DNA of 64,000 nt from an uncultured Sphingomonadaceae bacterium (GTDB taxonomy: Bacteria > Pseudomonadota > Alphaproteobacteria > Sphingomonadales > Sphingomonadaceae): positions 1 to 64,000 of the forward strand of contig CAIQHF010000044.1 of assembly GCA_903871605.1 (NCBI GenBank), in the 5' to 3' direction. The position numbers and the translations under genes are program-made. This document shows positions 49,019 through 57,710 of the stretch, piece after piece. The notes under the pieces were generated by a model that was given only the letters and a program-made list of their open reading frames with translations, searched no databases and had not been told where the DNA came from. Position 1 is the first letter of the stretch. Each line of letters begins with the position of its first letter.

Positions 49019-51130
49019 TCAGGCGGTGATCAGCTCGCGAATGCGATCGGCGAGAATGCCCATCGCGAACGGCTTGGTCAGCACGTGCATCCCCGGATCG
49101 AGATGGCCGTGGCTGAGCACCGCATTTTCGGCATAGCCGGTGATGAACAGCACTTTAAGCCCCGGCCTTGCGGTACGCGCGGCATCGGCAAGCTGGCGGC
49201 CGTTCATCCCGGCGGGCAGGCCGACGTCGGTGATCAGCAGATCGACGCGCACCTCCGATTGCAACACCTTGAGGCCGCCCGCGCCGTCGACCGCCTCGAT
49301 CGCGACATAGCCGAGCTCGTGCAGCGCATCGACGACGAGCATCCGCACCGTCGGCTCGTCGTCGACGACGAGCACGGTCTCGCCATCCCGGGCCGGCGCA
49401 GGCGCGGACGGCGCCTGCTCGGACGGCGCGGGCACGCCGTCGCCAAGGTGGCGCGGCAGGTAGATGCAGACCAGCGTGCCGGCGCCGACCTCGGAATAGA
49501 TCCGCACCTGCCCCTCCGACTGGCGCGCGAAGCCATAGACCATCGACAGCCCCAGGCCGGTGCCCTGGCCGATCGGCTTGGTGGTGAAGAAGGGATCGAA
49601 GACGCGATCGATCACGCTCTTGGGCATGCCCGTCCCGGTGTCGCTGACGCATAGCGAGATATATTGCCCCGGCGGCAGGTCGCGGTCGCGCGCGGCGCGG
49701 TCGTCGAGCCAGCGGTTGGCGGTCTCGATCGTCAGCTTGCCGCCCTCGGGCATCGCGTCGCGCGCGTTGATGCACAGGTTGAGCAGCGCGTTCTCGAGCT
49801 GGTTGGCGTCGATGCAGCTGTTCCATAGCCCCGCCGAGGTGACGATCTCGACCTCGATCGCCGGCCCCATAGAACGCTGGATCAACTCCTCCATCCCGGC
49901 GACGAGGCGGTTGACCTCGGTGACCACCGGGGTGAGCGTCTGCCGGCGCGAGAAGGCGAGCAGCCGGTGGGTGAGCGACGCGGCGCGCTTGGTCGCGTTC
50001 TGCGCCGCCCCGAGATAGCGCTCGACGTCCGCGCCGCGGCCCTGCGCGAGCCGCATCTGGATCATCTCGAGCGAGCCCGAAATGCCGGCAAGCAGATTGT
50101 TGAAATCATGCGCGAGGCCGCCGGTGAGCTGCCCGACGGCCTCCATCTTGTGCGCCTGGCGCAGCGCTTCCTCGGTGCGGCGCAACGCCTCCTGCTGCTC
50201 GCGCATGGCGGTGACGTCGCGGACCACAGCATAGATCAGCTCGCCGTGCGGCACCGCATTCCAGTTGAACCAGCGATATTCGCCGTCCCTTCGGCGATAG
50301 CGGTTGGTGAAGTCGAATATCTTCTCGCCGGCGAGCAGCGCGGCCATCGCGCTCTCGGTGGCGGAAATGTCGTCGGGATGGATGAAGGCGGCGAAGGGAT
50401 GGCTCTTCAGCTCGGCATCGCTCCACCCGAGCACGTCCTGCCAGGCGGGGTTGATCTCGAGAAAGCGGCCTTCGCGCGTCGACACGCTGAGCAGATCGGG
50501 CGACGCTTCCCACAGCGCGTCGCGTTCGGCGGTGCGCTGGCGGACCTCGATCGAGAGCATATCGTTGAGCCGTCGCAGCTCGTCCTCGGCGCGGCGCCGC
50601 TCGACCGCATCGCGCGTGCGATCGGCGACCTCGCGGATGAATCCGATCTCGGCCTCGGTCCAGGCGCGGGCATCCTCATGGTTGAGATAGAGCAAGGCGA
50701 CGAATCCGCCCTGTTCGGTGATCGGCATGTTGACGAACGCGCGCGCCGATATGGCTTCGAGCGCGTCGGCGGCCTGCGCGGTGCGCGGATCGAGCCGCGC
50801 GTCGTCGACGACCGCGGTCTCGCCGCGTTTGAGATCCTCGATATAGGAGCCGTATTCGCGGAAATGCAGCGTGCCCGCGAGGCTCTTGATGCCGGGAGCG
50901 TTCCAGTCGCGCTCCACGGTGATCGTTTCGGCGACTGGATCGATCGTGCCATAGCCCGCACGGCTCACCGCGAAGGTGGTCGCGAGCATCTCGGACGCGG
51001 CATAGGCCAGATCGGCCGGATCGGTCAGTCCGCGCAAGCGGTCGCCCAGCGTGAGCAATGCGGCATGCTGCTTGGAGGCATCGAACGTCCGAGCGCTCTC
51101 GCCCTCGGGCGTCGGTTGCGGGATCGGCAT
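49019..51130 (-). CDS. GAF-PAS hybrid sensor histidine kinase with receiver domain
   Basis: A 703-residue cytoplasmic kinase with no membrane segment. It has a GAF domain (about 25-175), PAS with PAC (203-310), HisKA with H341 in TGGLAHDFNNLL, an N-box in ENALLNLCINARDAM, G-boxes DTGTGM and GTGLGLSMVYGFARQS, and a C-terminal receiver (about 585-703) with DDEPTVRML, phospho-acceptor Asp in LLITDVGLP and KPF. The stimulus is unknown; the N-terminal GAF resembles those of soluble light or redox sensors. A separate output regulator is not adjacent. Confidence 0.93.
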   Translation of the reverse strand: MPIPQPTPEGESARTFDASKQHAALLTLGDRLRGLTDPADLAYAASEMLATTFAVSRAGYGTIDPVAETITVERDWNAPGIKSLAGTLHFREYGSYIEDLKRGETAVVDDARLDPRTAQAADALEAISARAFVNMPITEQGGFVALLYLNHEDARAWTEAEIGFIREVADRTRDAVERRRAEDELRRLNDMLSIEVRQRTAERDALWEASPDLLSVSTREGRFLEINPAWQDVLGWSDAELKSHPFAAFIHPDDISATESAMAALLAGEKIFDFTNRYRRRDGEYRWFNWNAVPHGELIYAVVRDVTAMREQQEALRRTEEALRQAHKMEAVGQLTGGLAHDFNNLLAGISGSLEMIQMRLAQGRGADVERYLGAAQNATKRAASLTHRLLAFSRRQTLTPVVTEVNRLVAGMEELIQRSMGPAIEVEIVTSAGLWNSCIDANQLENALLNLCINARDAMPEGGKLTIETANRWLDDRAARDRDLPPGQYISLCVSDTGTGMPKSVIDRVFDPFFTTKPIGQGTGLGLSMVYGFARQSEGQVRIYSEVGAGTLVCIYLPRHLGDGVPAPSEQAPSAPAPARDGETVLVVDDEPTVRMLVVDALHELGYVAIEAVDGAGGLKVLQSEVRVDLLITDVGLPAGMNGRQLADAARTARPGLKVLFITGYAENAVLSHGHLDPGMHVLTKPFAMGILADRIRELITA

Positions 51131-51232
51131 TGGCGATGGGTCCGGAAGCGGCAGGGGTGCGATCTAAACGCGACGCCGGGCGGTCGGTTCACCCGATCGG
51201 CGCGGTATCGCGCGCCGATCGGTGCCGATCGT

Positions 51233-51691
51233 TCAATTGCAGGCGGGCACGTAGCTGTTCAACGACGGATCCCAGACCGGCGGGCACCCATAGTCGCCAC
51301 CGCCATAATAGCCCTGATCGTAGCCGCCATAACCGCCATAGCCGGCATAGTCGCCACCCCAGCCATAGCCGTCGAAGTCGTCGAATCCGACGCCGTAGAA
51401 GGGGTAGCCGTAATAGCCGCCGAAACCGCCATACCAGCCGCCATAGCCGCGGCCGCCGCGGTAGCCGCCGCCATGATAGCCGCCGCCACCGTGGAAACCG
51501 CCGCCGCCATGATAGCCGCCGCCGCCGCCATGAAAACCGCCGCCGCCGCCACCGCCGCCATGGAAACCGCCGCCGCCACCGCCATGGAAGCCGCCGCCGC
51601 CGCCGCCACCGCCGTGCTGCGCCAATGCCGGTGCCGCGGCGATCATCGCGACGCTGCATGCCAGCGCGATCCATCCGCTACGCTTGTTCAT
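51233..51691 (-). CDS. Glycine-rich secreted protein with G(n)FH/YH repeats
   Basis: A 152-residue exported protein. Signal peptide MNKRSGWIALACSVAMIAAA ends near ALA-QHGG. The mature part has six or more runs of 3-8 Gly ending in FH or YH (residues 26-75), then a Gly/Tyr-rich tract (76-130) with GFDDFDGYGWGG, and a C-terminal tail CPPVWDPSLNSYVPAC with two cysteines. AAGGAG lies eight bases before the ATG. The His-rich Gly runs could bind metals or stay disordered at the surface. Function unknown. Confidence 0.82.
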   Translation of the reverse strand: MNKRSGWIALACSVAMIAAAPALAQHGGGGGGGGFHGGGGGGFHGGGGGGGGFHGGGGGYHGGGGFHGGGGYHGGGYRGGRGYGGWYGGFGGYYGYPFYGVGFDDFDGYGWGGDYAGYGGYGGYDQGYYGGGDYGCPPVWDPSLNSYVPACN

Positions 51692-51873
51692 ACCGATACT
51701 CCTTGTCCGCGGGCAGCCCCGCACGCCCGACACCAACGCCGGGACACGATATAGGGTCGCATGGCGCGCGATTTTAGGGGTGCGGTGTCCGTCCTATTCG
51801 GCGCGTCGACGCCGAAGGAAGCGGCGCATGCCGGCGGGATCTCGGTGCCGCGATACGGCGGGGGGCGCGTCCG

Positions 51874-52062
51874 CTACCAGGCGCGTGGTGCCGATCCCGT
51901 GCGCGCGCTGACCGCAATCTCGATGTCCTGCAGCTGGCTGCGGCTCATCGCGCCGGTCGCGAGCAGCGCCTTCATCAATTCGTCGACCAACGCGGCCAGG
52001 AAATGGAGCTGTGCACGCTCGTCCGCATGATCGACCGTCTCGTCTTCGCCTGCCGCATCCAC
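51874..52062 (-). CDS. Small 62-residue hypothetical protein
   Basis: GTG at 52062 (GGGAG eight bases upstream) opens an acidic N-terminus (MDAAGEDETVDHADERAQ), followed by an amphipathic helix (FLAALVDELMKALLATG) and SRSQLQDIEIAVSARTGSAP. The ending resembles small regulatory-subunit-like proteins annotated as hypothetical in sphingomonads, but I cannot name a family. It lies downstream of a strong minus-strand terminator, which may attenuate it. Confidence 0.6.
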   Translation of the reverse strand: MDAAGEDETVDHADERAQLHFLAALVDELMKALLATGAMSRSQLQDIEIAVSARTGSAPRAW

Positions 52063-52110
52063 GCCTTCGTCTCCCGTTCCGATGCGAGCATACACGCGCG
52101 CTGCACGATA

Positions 52111-52146
52111 GGCGAAAAGAAAGCCCCGTCGGCAAGCCGACGGGGC
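52111..52146 (-). terminator. Rho-independent terminator, minus strand
   Basis: Arms GCCCCGTCGGC (52123-52133) and GCCGACGGGGC (52136-52146) pair perfectly over eleven bases. On the minus strand they are followed by TTTCTTTT. No protein gene lies directly upstream on that strand, so the terminator belongs to a non-coding transcript or a leader. Confidence 0.85.
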
Positions 52147-52260
52147 CAAAGTTCGGGGAGGATAGCCGGGCAGGGGGGTACCCGGGTCCTGCCTGCTCAA
52201 TGCCCCACCTTGATGAAGGTTGCGTGACGCTACCGATATTTTTCAGGAGCTGGCGCCAAT
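52111..52260 (-). ncRNA. Candidate structured small RNA or attenuator leader
   Basis: On the minus strand, from about 52260 to the terminator, no coding frame is convincing but structure is clear. A stem-loop at 52169-52193 (GGCAGG with CCTGCC, and inner GGGTACCC and ACCCGGGT palindromes) is followed by an unpaired TCCTCCCC (52155-52162), then the terminator hairpin. An exposed CCUCC is typical of sRNAs that bind Shine-Dalgarno sequences. The 5' end is undefined. The alternative is a leader with an attenuator for the 62-residue gene. Confidence 0.45.
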
Positions 52261-52393
52261 GCGGTCGACGCCGCCACGGCTGGCCGGCACGCGCGCGATG
52301 CGGGTACCCCGCACGGCCATCGTCGGGTAGCGAGGGGCCGACCCGCAAGGGCAACGGGATCGCGGATCGCACATGTCCGCTATGGAAGGTTGC

Positions 52394-53410
52394 ATGATGA
52401 CGATTCGATCGCGCCGGTATCTGCGGCGCAGCTTCGCAGGCGCGCTGTTCGTCGCGGCCGGTTTGCTCAATGCCGAGCCCGTCAAAGCCGGTACGGTGGC
52501 GCTGACCTTCGACGACCTGCCGATTTTCGGACGCTATGCGACGACCGCCGAGGGCACGGCGATCACCGACGCGCTGCTGGGCGGCTTCCGGCGCCACCAT
52601 TGGGCGGTCACCGGCTTCGTCAACGAGAGCCAGCTCGAGGGTCGTGACAAGCCGGCGCGCATCGCGTGGCTCAAGCATTGGCTCGACGCCGGGATGGACC
52701 TCGGCAATCACAGCTATTCGCACTTCTCGCTCAACACGACGCCGGTCGACGCCTATATCGCGGACGTTGCGCGCGGGCAGGTGGCGACGAGCGCGCTTCT
52801 CGCCGCGCGCGGGCGGCGCGAGCGCTGGTATCGCTATCCGTTTCTCGAGACCGGGCTGACGATCGCGACGCGGCACCGTTTCGAGGGCTGGTTGCACGAT
52901 CATGGCTACCGCGTCGCGCCGGTGACGATGGAGAATTCGGACTGGGAGTTCGCCGAGCCCTATGACGACGCGATCGCGCATGGCGAGACCGTGGAGGCGG
53001 CGCGCATCCGCGCGGCCTATCTCGATTTTACCGCCAAGATCGTCGCCTGGTATCAGCAGGCGGGACAGCAACTACTCGGCCGCGAGCCCGCCTTCGTCTT
53101 TCTTCTCCACGCCAGTCGCCTCAACGCGATCAGCATCGACGAGCTCGCCGCGATTCTCGACAAGGCGCATCTCCGCGTCGTGCCGCTCGATCGCGCGATG
53201 CGCGACCCCGCCTATGCGATCGCCGACACCTATGTCGGCCCCGACGGTGACGAATGGCTGACGCGCTGGTCGCTGACGCTGCACCGCGACCTGCCCTATG
53301 GTGCGATCCCCGAGGTGCCCGCGGACATCGCGGCGGCGGACGAGAAGCTCGAGGCGGCGCCAGCACCGCCACCTTCGCCGCCGCCCGCCGCCTCCGCGAC
53401 GCCGCGCTGA
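52394..53410 (+). CDS. Exported polysaccharide deacetylase-like protein
   Basis: A 338-residue NodB-homology protein with N-terminal signal peptide (RRSFAGALFVAAGLLNAEPVKAG). Motif 1 is VALTFDDLPIFG, and the metal histidines are in DLGNHSYSHFSLN near 109. A Pro/Ala-rich C-terminal tail (last about 25 residues) follows. GGAAGG lies four bases before ATG 52394 or seven before ATG 52397. The substrate (peptidoglycan, exopolysaccharide or other) is not evident. It precedes kdpD by 94 bp but has no obvious link to it. Confidence 0.87.
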   Translation: MMTIRSRRYLRRSFAGALFVAAGLLNAEPVKAGTVALTFDDLPIFGRYATTAEGTAITDALLGGFRRHHWAVTGFVNESQLEGRDKPARIAWLKHWLDAGMDLGNHSYSHFSLNTTPVDAYIADVARGQVATSALLAARGRRERWYRYPFLETGLTIATRHRFEGWLHDHGYRVAPVTMENSDWEFAEPYDDAIAHGETVEAARIRAAYLDFTAKIVAWYQQAGQQLLGREPAFVFLLHASRLNAISIDELAAILDKAHLRVVPLDRAMRDPAYAIADTYVGPDGDEWLTRWSLTLHRDLPYGAIPEVPADIAAADEKLEAAPAPPPSPPPAASATPR

Positions 53411-53504
53411 CCCCCGGCCGGGGGCGGCCGTTTCCGGGCGATCGCCGCCTGTCGCTGTGCATGTTCGATCGACAGCCGATGGGCGCCGGCGCTAAAGCGG
53501 CGCG

Positions 53505-56174
53505 GTGAAACCCGGCGACGACAAACCCGACCCCGACGCGCTGCTGCGCATCGCCGCGCGCGAGGGACGCGGCAAGCTCAAGCTGTTTCTCGGTGCCGCG
53601 CCGGGCGTCGGCAAGACCTATGAGATGCTCGCCCAGGCGGCAGGGCGTCGCAAGGCCGGAATCGACGTCGTGGTCGGCGTCGTCGAGACGCACGGCCGCG
53701 CCGAGACCGAGGCGATGACGCGCGGCCTCGAGACGATCCCGCGTGCCGCGATCACCTATCAGGGCCGCACGCTTGCCGAGATGGACCTCGATGCCATCCT
53801 CGCGCGCCACCCGGGCCTCGTGCTGGTCGACGAGCTCGCGCACAGCAACGTGCCGGGCAGCCGGCATCCCAAGCGCTATCAGGACGTCGAGGAGCTGCTT
53901 GCCGCCGGGATCGACGTCTATTCGACGGTCAACATCCAGCATCTCGAGAGCCTCAACGACGTCGTCGCCTCCTTCACCCACGTCCGCGTGCGCGAGACGG
54001 TGCCCGATTCGGTGCTCGAGGCGGCCGAGATCGAGGTGGTCGACATCCCGCCCGACGAGCTGATCGAGCGGCTCAAGGACGGCAAGGTCTATATTCCCGA
54101 CGAGGCCGCGCGCGCGCTCAACCATTTCTTCTCCAAGTCGAACCTGTCGGCGCTGCGTGAGCTGGCGCTTCGGCGGGCGGCGCAGGCGGTCGACGCGCAG
54201 ATGCTCGATTATGTCCGCGAACATGCGCTCGCGGGCACCTGGGCGGGGACCGAGCGGATCGTCGTCGCGATCAACGAGCTTCCCGGTGCCGAGCTGCTGG
54301 TGCGCACCGCCAAGCGCATTTCGGACGCGCTGCGCGCGCCTTGGACCGCGGTTCATATCGAGACGCCGCGCGCGCGGCATTTCGGCGAGACCGAGCAGCG
54401 CCGCATCGCCGCGGCGTTCAATCTCGCCAGCCAGCTCGGCGGGCTGGTCGCGACGGTGCCCGCGGTCTCGGTCTTCCACGGTCTCAGCGCGTTCGCGATT
54501 GAGGCGCGCGCGACCCAGCTGATCATCGGCAAGTCGTCGCGTTCGCGCTGGTTCGAGCTGCGCCACAGATCGGTGGTCGATCGGCTGGTCCGCGAGACGT
54601 CGGGCATGGCGGTGCACGTTCTGCCGCTCGCCGACGAGATGCTACCCAAGGTGCGCCGCGGGATTGCGCGCGCCGAGCCGGGTGCCTGGCGCGCCTATCT
54701 GGCGACGCTGATGATGGTCGCCGCGGTCACCGTCGTTGCGACCGAGCTTTTCCATATCCTCGCGCTCGGCAACGTCGCGCTTCTCTATCTGCTCCCGGTG
54801 ATGCTCGCCGCCAGCCTGTTCGGGCGCTGGCCGGGGGTGTTCGCGGGGCTCGCCTCGTCGCTCGCCTATAATTTCTTCTTCCTGCCGCCGGTCGGCACGT
54901 TCAGCGTCAGCAATCCCGAGAATGTGGTGACGCTGCTGGTGCTGCTCGGGGTCGCCTTCGTCACCAGCCATTTCGCCGCGCGCGCCCGCACGCAGGCCGA
55001 TCTCGCCGGATCGAGCGCGCGGCAGAACGCGGCGATTGCGGGCTTCGCGCGCCAGCTCACCACAGCGCGCACCGACGAGGAGCTGATGCAGGCGATCTGC
55101 GCCGAAGTCGCGCGATTGTTCGACGTGCGCACCGCGCTGCTCACGCCGTCGTCGGCGGGGCCGGTGCTGCGCGCGGCCTATCCGCCCGAGGACCGGCTCG
55201 CGACGATCGAGATGGCAGCGGCGCAATGGACGCTCGACAAGGGCCAGCCGGCGGGGCGCGGATCGGATACGCTGACCGCATCGGACTGGCTGTTCCACCC
55301 GCTGCGCGCGACCGACCGGACGATGGCGGCGCTGGGCGTCGCCCGCGACGACGGCCGCAACCCGATCCGTTCGGACCAGCTCCAGCTGCTGATGAGCCTG
55401 ATCGACCAGGCCTCGCTGGTGCTCGACCGGATGCAGATCGAGAACGAGATGCGCGACGTCGCCGAGCTGCGCGAGCGCGACCGGCTGCGTGCCGCGCTGC
55501 TCTCGTCCGTAAGCCACGATCTGCGCACGCCGCTGACCGCGATCCGCGCCGCGGTCGACGGGATGCGGCGCGCGCCGACTCCGGCGCTGCTCGACGAGAT
55601 CGCGACCGAGACCGCGCGGCTCAATCGCTTCGTCGCCAACCTGCTCGACATGGCGCGCGTCGAGGCGGGTGCCTTGCGGCTCACCCTGCAGGCGATCGAC
55701 CTGACCGATGCGGTCGCCGGGGCGCTCCACGACACGCAGCAGATCCTCGCGGGGCGCGAGGTGCGCATCGAGCTCCCCGCCGATCTGCCGATGGTGCGCG
55801 TCGATCCGCAGCTGTTCCATCACGTCCTGATCAATCTGCTCGACAATGCCGGCCGCTATGGCGATCCCGGTACGCCCATCACGGTCACCGCGCAGCGCGA
55901 TGGCATGGGGCTGACATTATCGGTGTTGGACGAGGGGGCGGGGTTGCCGCCCGGCCAGGAGCAGGCGGTGTTCGAGACCTTCCATCGGCTCGAGGGATCG
56001 GACCGATCCAAGGCGGGGGCCGGGCTGGGCCTCGCGATCGTCAAGGGGTTCGCCGACGCGATGGGGATCGGTGTCGAGGCCGCCAACCGCGTCGCGCCTG
56101 GCGGCGCGCGCTTCGGCCTGCGCTTCGGCGAGGGCTTGATCGTGCGGCCGCTCGACGAGAAGGCGTTCGCGTGA
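53505..56174 (+). CDS. kdpD: Osmosensitive K+ sensor histidine kinase KdpD
   Basis: An 889-residue kinase. The N-terminal KdpD domain has Walker A GAAPGVGKTYEML near 30 and VLVDELAHSNVPGSRHPKRY near 106. A USP domain (245-370), four membrane helices (about 400-495), GAF (515-650), HisKA with H671 in SSVSHDLRTPLTAIR, N-box LINLLDNAGRYG and G-box GAGLGLAIVKG follow. GTG at 53505 lacks a strong SD. kdpFABC, the usual target and upstream neighbour, is not in the window. It overlaps kdpE by four bases. Confidence 0.95.
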   Translation: MKPGDDKPDPDALLRIAAREGRGKLKLFLGAAPGVGKTYEMLAQAAGRRKAGIDVVVGVVETHGRAETEAMTRGLETIPRAAITYQGRTLAEMDLDAILARHPGLVLVDELAHSNVPGSRHPKRYQDVEELLAAGIDVYSTVNIQHLESLNDVVASFTHVRVRETVPDSVLEAAEIEVVDIPPDELIERLKDGKVYIPDEAARALNHFFSKSNLSALRELALRRAAQAVDAQMLDYVREHALAGTWAGTERIVVAINELPGAELLVRTAKRISDALRAPWTAVHIETPRARHFGETEQRRIAAAFNLASQLGGLVATVPAVSVFHGLSAFAIEARATQLIIGKSSRSRWFELRHRSVVDRLVRETSGMAVHVLPLADEMLPKVRRGIARAEPGAWRAYLATLMMVAAVTVVATELFHILALGNVALLYLLPVMLAASLFGRWPGVFAGLASSLAYNFFFLPPVGTFSVSNPENVVTLLVLLGVAFVTSHFAARARTQADLAGSSARQNAAIAGFARQLTTARTDEELMQAICAEVARLFDVRTALLTPSSAGPVLRAAYPPEDRLATIEMAAAQWTLDKGQPAGRGSDTLTASDWLFHPLRATDRTMAALGVARDDGRNPIRSDQLQLLMSLIDQASLVLDRMQIENEMRDVAELRERDRLRAALLSSVSHDLRTPLTAIRAAVDGMRRAPTPALLDEIATETARLNRFVANLLDMARVEAGALRLTLQAIDLTDAVAGALHDTQQILAGREVRIELPADLPMVRVDPQLFHHVLINLLDNAGRYGDPGTPITVTAQRDGMGLTLSVLDEGAGLPPGQEQAVFETFHRLEGSDRSKAGAGLGLAIVKGFADAMGIGVEAANRVAPGGARFGLRFGEGLIVRPLDEKAFA

Positions 56175-56863
56175 CGATTCCCGCGCTGATCCTCGTCGTC
56201 GACGACGAGCCGCCGATCCGCCGGCTGTTGCGTGGCGCGCTCGAGCGCGCTGGCTATGCGGTGATCGAGGCCGGATCGGCGAAGGAGGCGATGGCGTTGC
56301 TTGCCGCCAGGGATCCGGCGGTCGTGCTGCTCGACCTCGGGCTTCCCGATCGCGACGGCATCGAACTGATCCCGCTGATCCGCAAGCGATCGAGCGCGAC
56401 CATCCTGATCGTCTCCGCGCGCGACGCCACCGAGGAAAAGGTCGCCGCGCTCGATCTCGGCGCCGCGGACTATGTCACCAAGCCGTTCGACACCGAGGAA
56501 TTGCTCGCCCGCGTCCGCGCGGCGCTCCGCCACCGGCTGACCGCGGATGGTGGGCAGACCGTGTTGACCGCGGGCGGGGTGACGATCGACCTGCTCGGCC
56601 ACCGCGTCACCCGCGACGGCGAGGCGGTGCACCTCACGCCCAAGGAGTTCGTCGCGCTCGCCGAGCTGGCGCGCTTTCCCGGTCGCGTGATCACGCACCA
56701 GCAATTGCTGCGCGCGGTCTGGCCCAACGACCATGAACGCCATGTCGAATATCTGCGCGTGCTGATCCGCGGCATCCGTCAGAAGCTCGAGGCCGACCCG
56801 GCGCGGCCCTCGCTCGTCGTCAACGAGCTGGGCATCGGCTATCGGTTGATCGGCTCCGCCTGA
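56171..56863 (+). CDS. kdpE: KdpE response regulator
   Basis: OmpR-family regulator of 230 residues. The receiver has VVDDEPPIRRLLRGAL, phospho-acceptor Asp in LLDLGLPDRDG and Lys in YVTKPFDTEEL. The winged helix includes HLTPKEFVALAELARFPGRV, then DHERHVEYLRVLIRGIRQK. The start GTG overlaps the kdpD stop (GTGA). It is phosphorylated by KdpD and in studied bacteria turns on kdpFABC at low K+. Confidence 0.95.
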   Translation: MTIPALILVVDDEPPIRRLLRGALERAGYAVIEAGSAKEAMALLAARDPAVVLLDLGLPDRDGIELIPLIRKRSSATILIVSARDATEEKVAALDLGAADYVTKPFDTEELLARVRAALRHRLTADGGQTVLTAGGVTIDLLGHRVTRDGEAVHLTPKEFVALAELARFPGRVITHQQLLRAVWPNDHERHVEYLRVLIRGIRQKLEADPARPSLVVNELGIGYRLIGSA

Positions 56864-57023
56864 CGCGCCGCGCCGCGCCGCAATGGCCACGCTGTCCACT
56901 CGCCGGCCCGGCGCGCCCCGGTGCGCAGCGACAGCCGACCCGCGCGCCGGTTAGCCGCGCGTTCAGGCGACGCGCGGCAACCCCGCGCGCGGATGCGGAT
57001 GTGCAGCAGGCTGAGGTGATCGG
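56864..57023. other. 160-bp gap between kdpE and the channel-like gene
   Basis: Highly G+C-rich (repeated CGCGCCG-type sequence), with GAGG seven bases before the next ATG. No terminator with a T-tract separates kdpE from the following gene, so co-transcription is possible; a KdpE site could also lie here. Confidence 0.4.
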
Positions 57024-57707
57024 ATGATGCGGATACATTGGAAGCCGGGCGGCAGCGATATTGGCTTCAGCTTCATCCTGGCGATCCAGATCGCGGTGAT
57101 CTTCGTCGTCGCGCCGCTGGCGACGACCGGGGCTGCGTCGGTGGACCTCGTCGAAATGCTGCGGTTCGGGCTGGCCGCGACCACGATGCTGGTGATCGCG
57201 CGCCACCCTGCGGTGCGCGCCGCGGTCGCGCTGGCGTTCGTCGCGTCGTTGCTCGCCTCGCTGCACTGGCGGCTCGGGCAGACCGCGAGCGTCATCGCCG
57301 AGGTCAAGATTGCGGTCACCATCGGCTTCGACGTGACCGTGGCGACGATCGTCGGAATCGCCGCGTTCGGGCCGGGCAAGGTGACCGTCCACCGCATTCT
57401 CGGCGCGGTGATCCTCTATCTCTATGTCGCGCTCGTGTTCGCAGGGCTTTACCGTCTGACGGCGCTGGTGATCGATCACGCCTTCACCGGGCTTGCGCCG
57501 GGCCCGCGCGCGCAGTTCGGCGGGATGCTCTATTTCAGCCTCGGCTCTCTCACGACGGGCAGCACCGGCGAGATACTCGCGGTCCACCCGATGGTGCGCA
57601 GCCTCGCCAGCCTTGAATCGGTGATCGGCCAGCTCTTCCCTGCGACGCTGCTCGCACGGCTGGTGATGCTGCACGCGGCGAACGCCCCGGGCGAGCAGGC
57701 GGGTTAG
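57024..57707 (+). CDS. Ion-channel-like membrane protein with atypical pore loop
   Basis: A 227-residue protein with about five to six hydrophobic segments (about 15-32, 43-58, 65-82, 92-115, 125-148, 190-215). Near residue 170, between the last two, lies LYFSLGSLTTGSTGEI, placed like the pore helix and filter of a two-helix K+ channel (typical TTVGYGD). Here the filter would read TTGSTGE, lacking the GYG triplet. No ligand-binding domain is present. It directly follows kdpDE, which suggests a role in cation handling; this is inference. Confidence 0.6.
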   Translation: MMRIHWKPGGSDIGFSFILAIQIAVIFVVAPLATTGAASVDLVEMLRFGLAATTMLVIARHPAVRAAVALAFVASLLASLHWRLGQTASVIAEVKIAVTIGFDVTVATIVGIAAFGPGKVTVHRILGAVILYLYVALVFAGLYRLTALVIDHAFTGLAPGPRAQFGGMLYFSLGSLTTGSTGEILAVHPMVRSLASLESVIGQLFPATLLARLVMLHAANAPGEQAG

Positions 57708-57710
57708 CGT

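Noticed and set aside
51058-51777. Plus-strand Arg/Ser/His-rich frames across the glycine-rich gene
   Set aside because: These are complements of Gly codons in the minus-strand secreted protein, which has its own SD and signal peptide.
51761-52030. Plus-strand 89-residue ORF beginning MARDFRGAVS
   Set aside because: Its second half is antisense to the 62-residue minus-strand gene and it has no SD or recognisable domain.
53411-53504. Possible kdpFABC remnants before kdpD
   Set aside because: The 94-bp gap and the upstream gene show no Kdp ATPase motifs (no DKTGT-type sequence); the upstream gene is a polysaccharide deacetylase.
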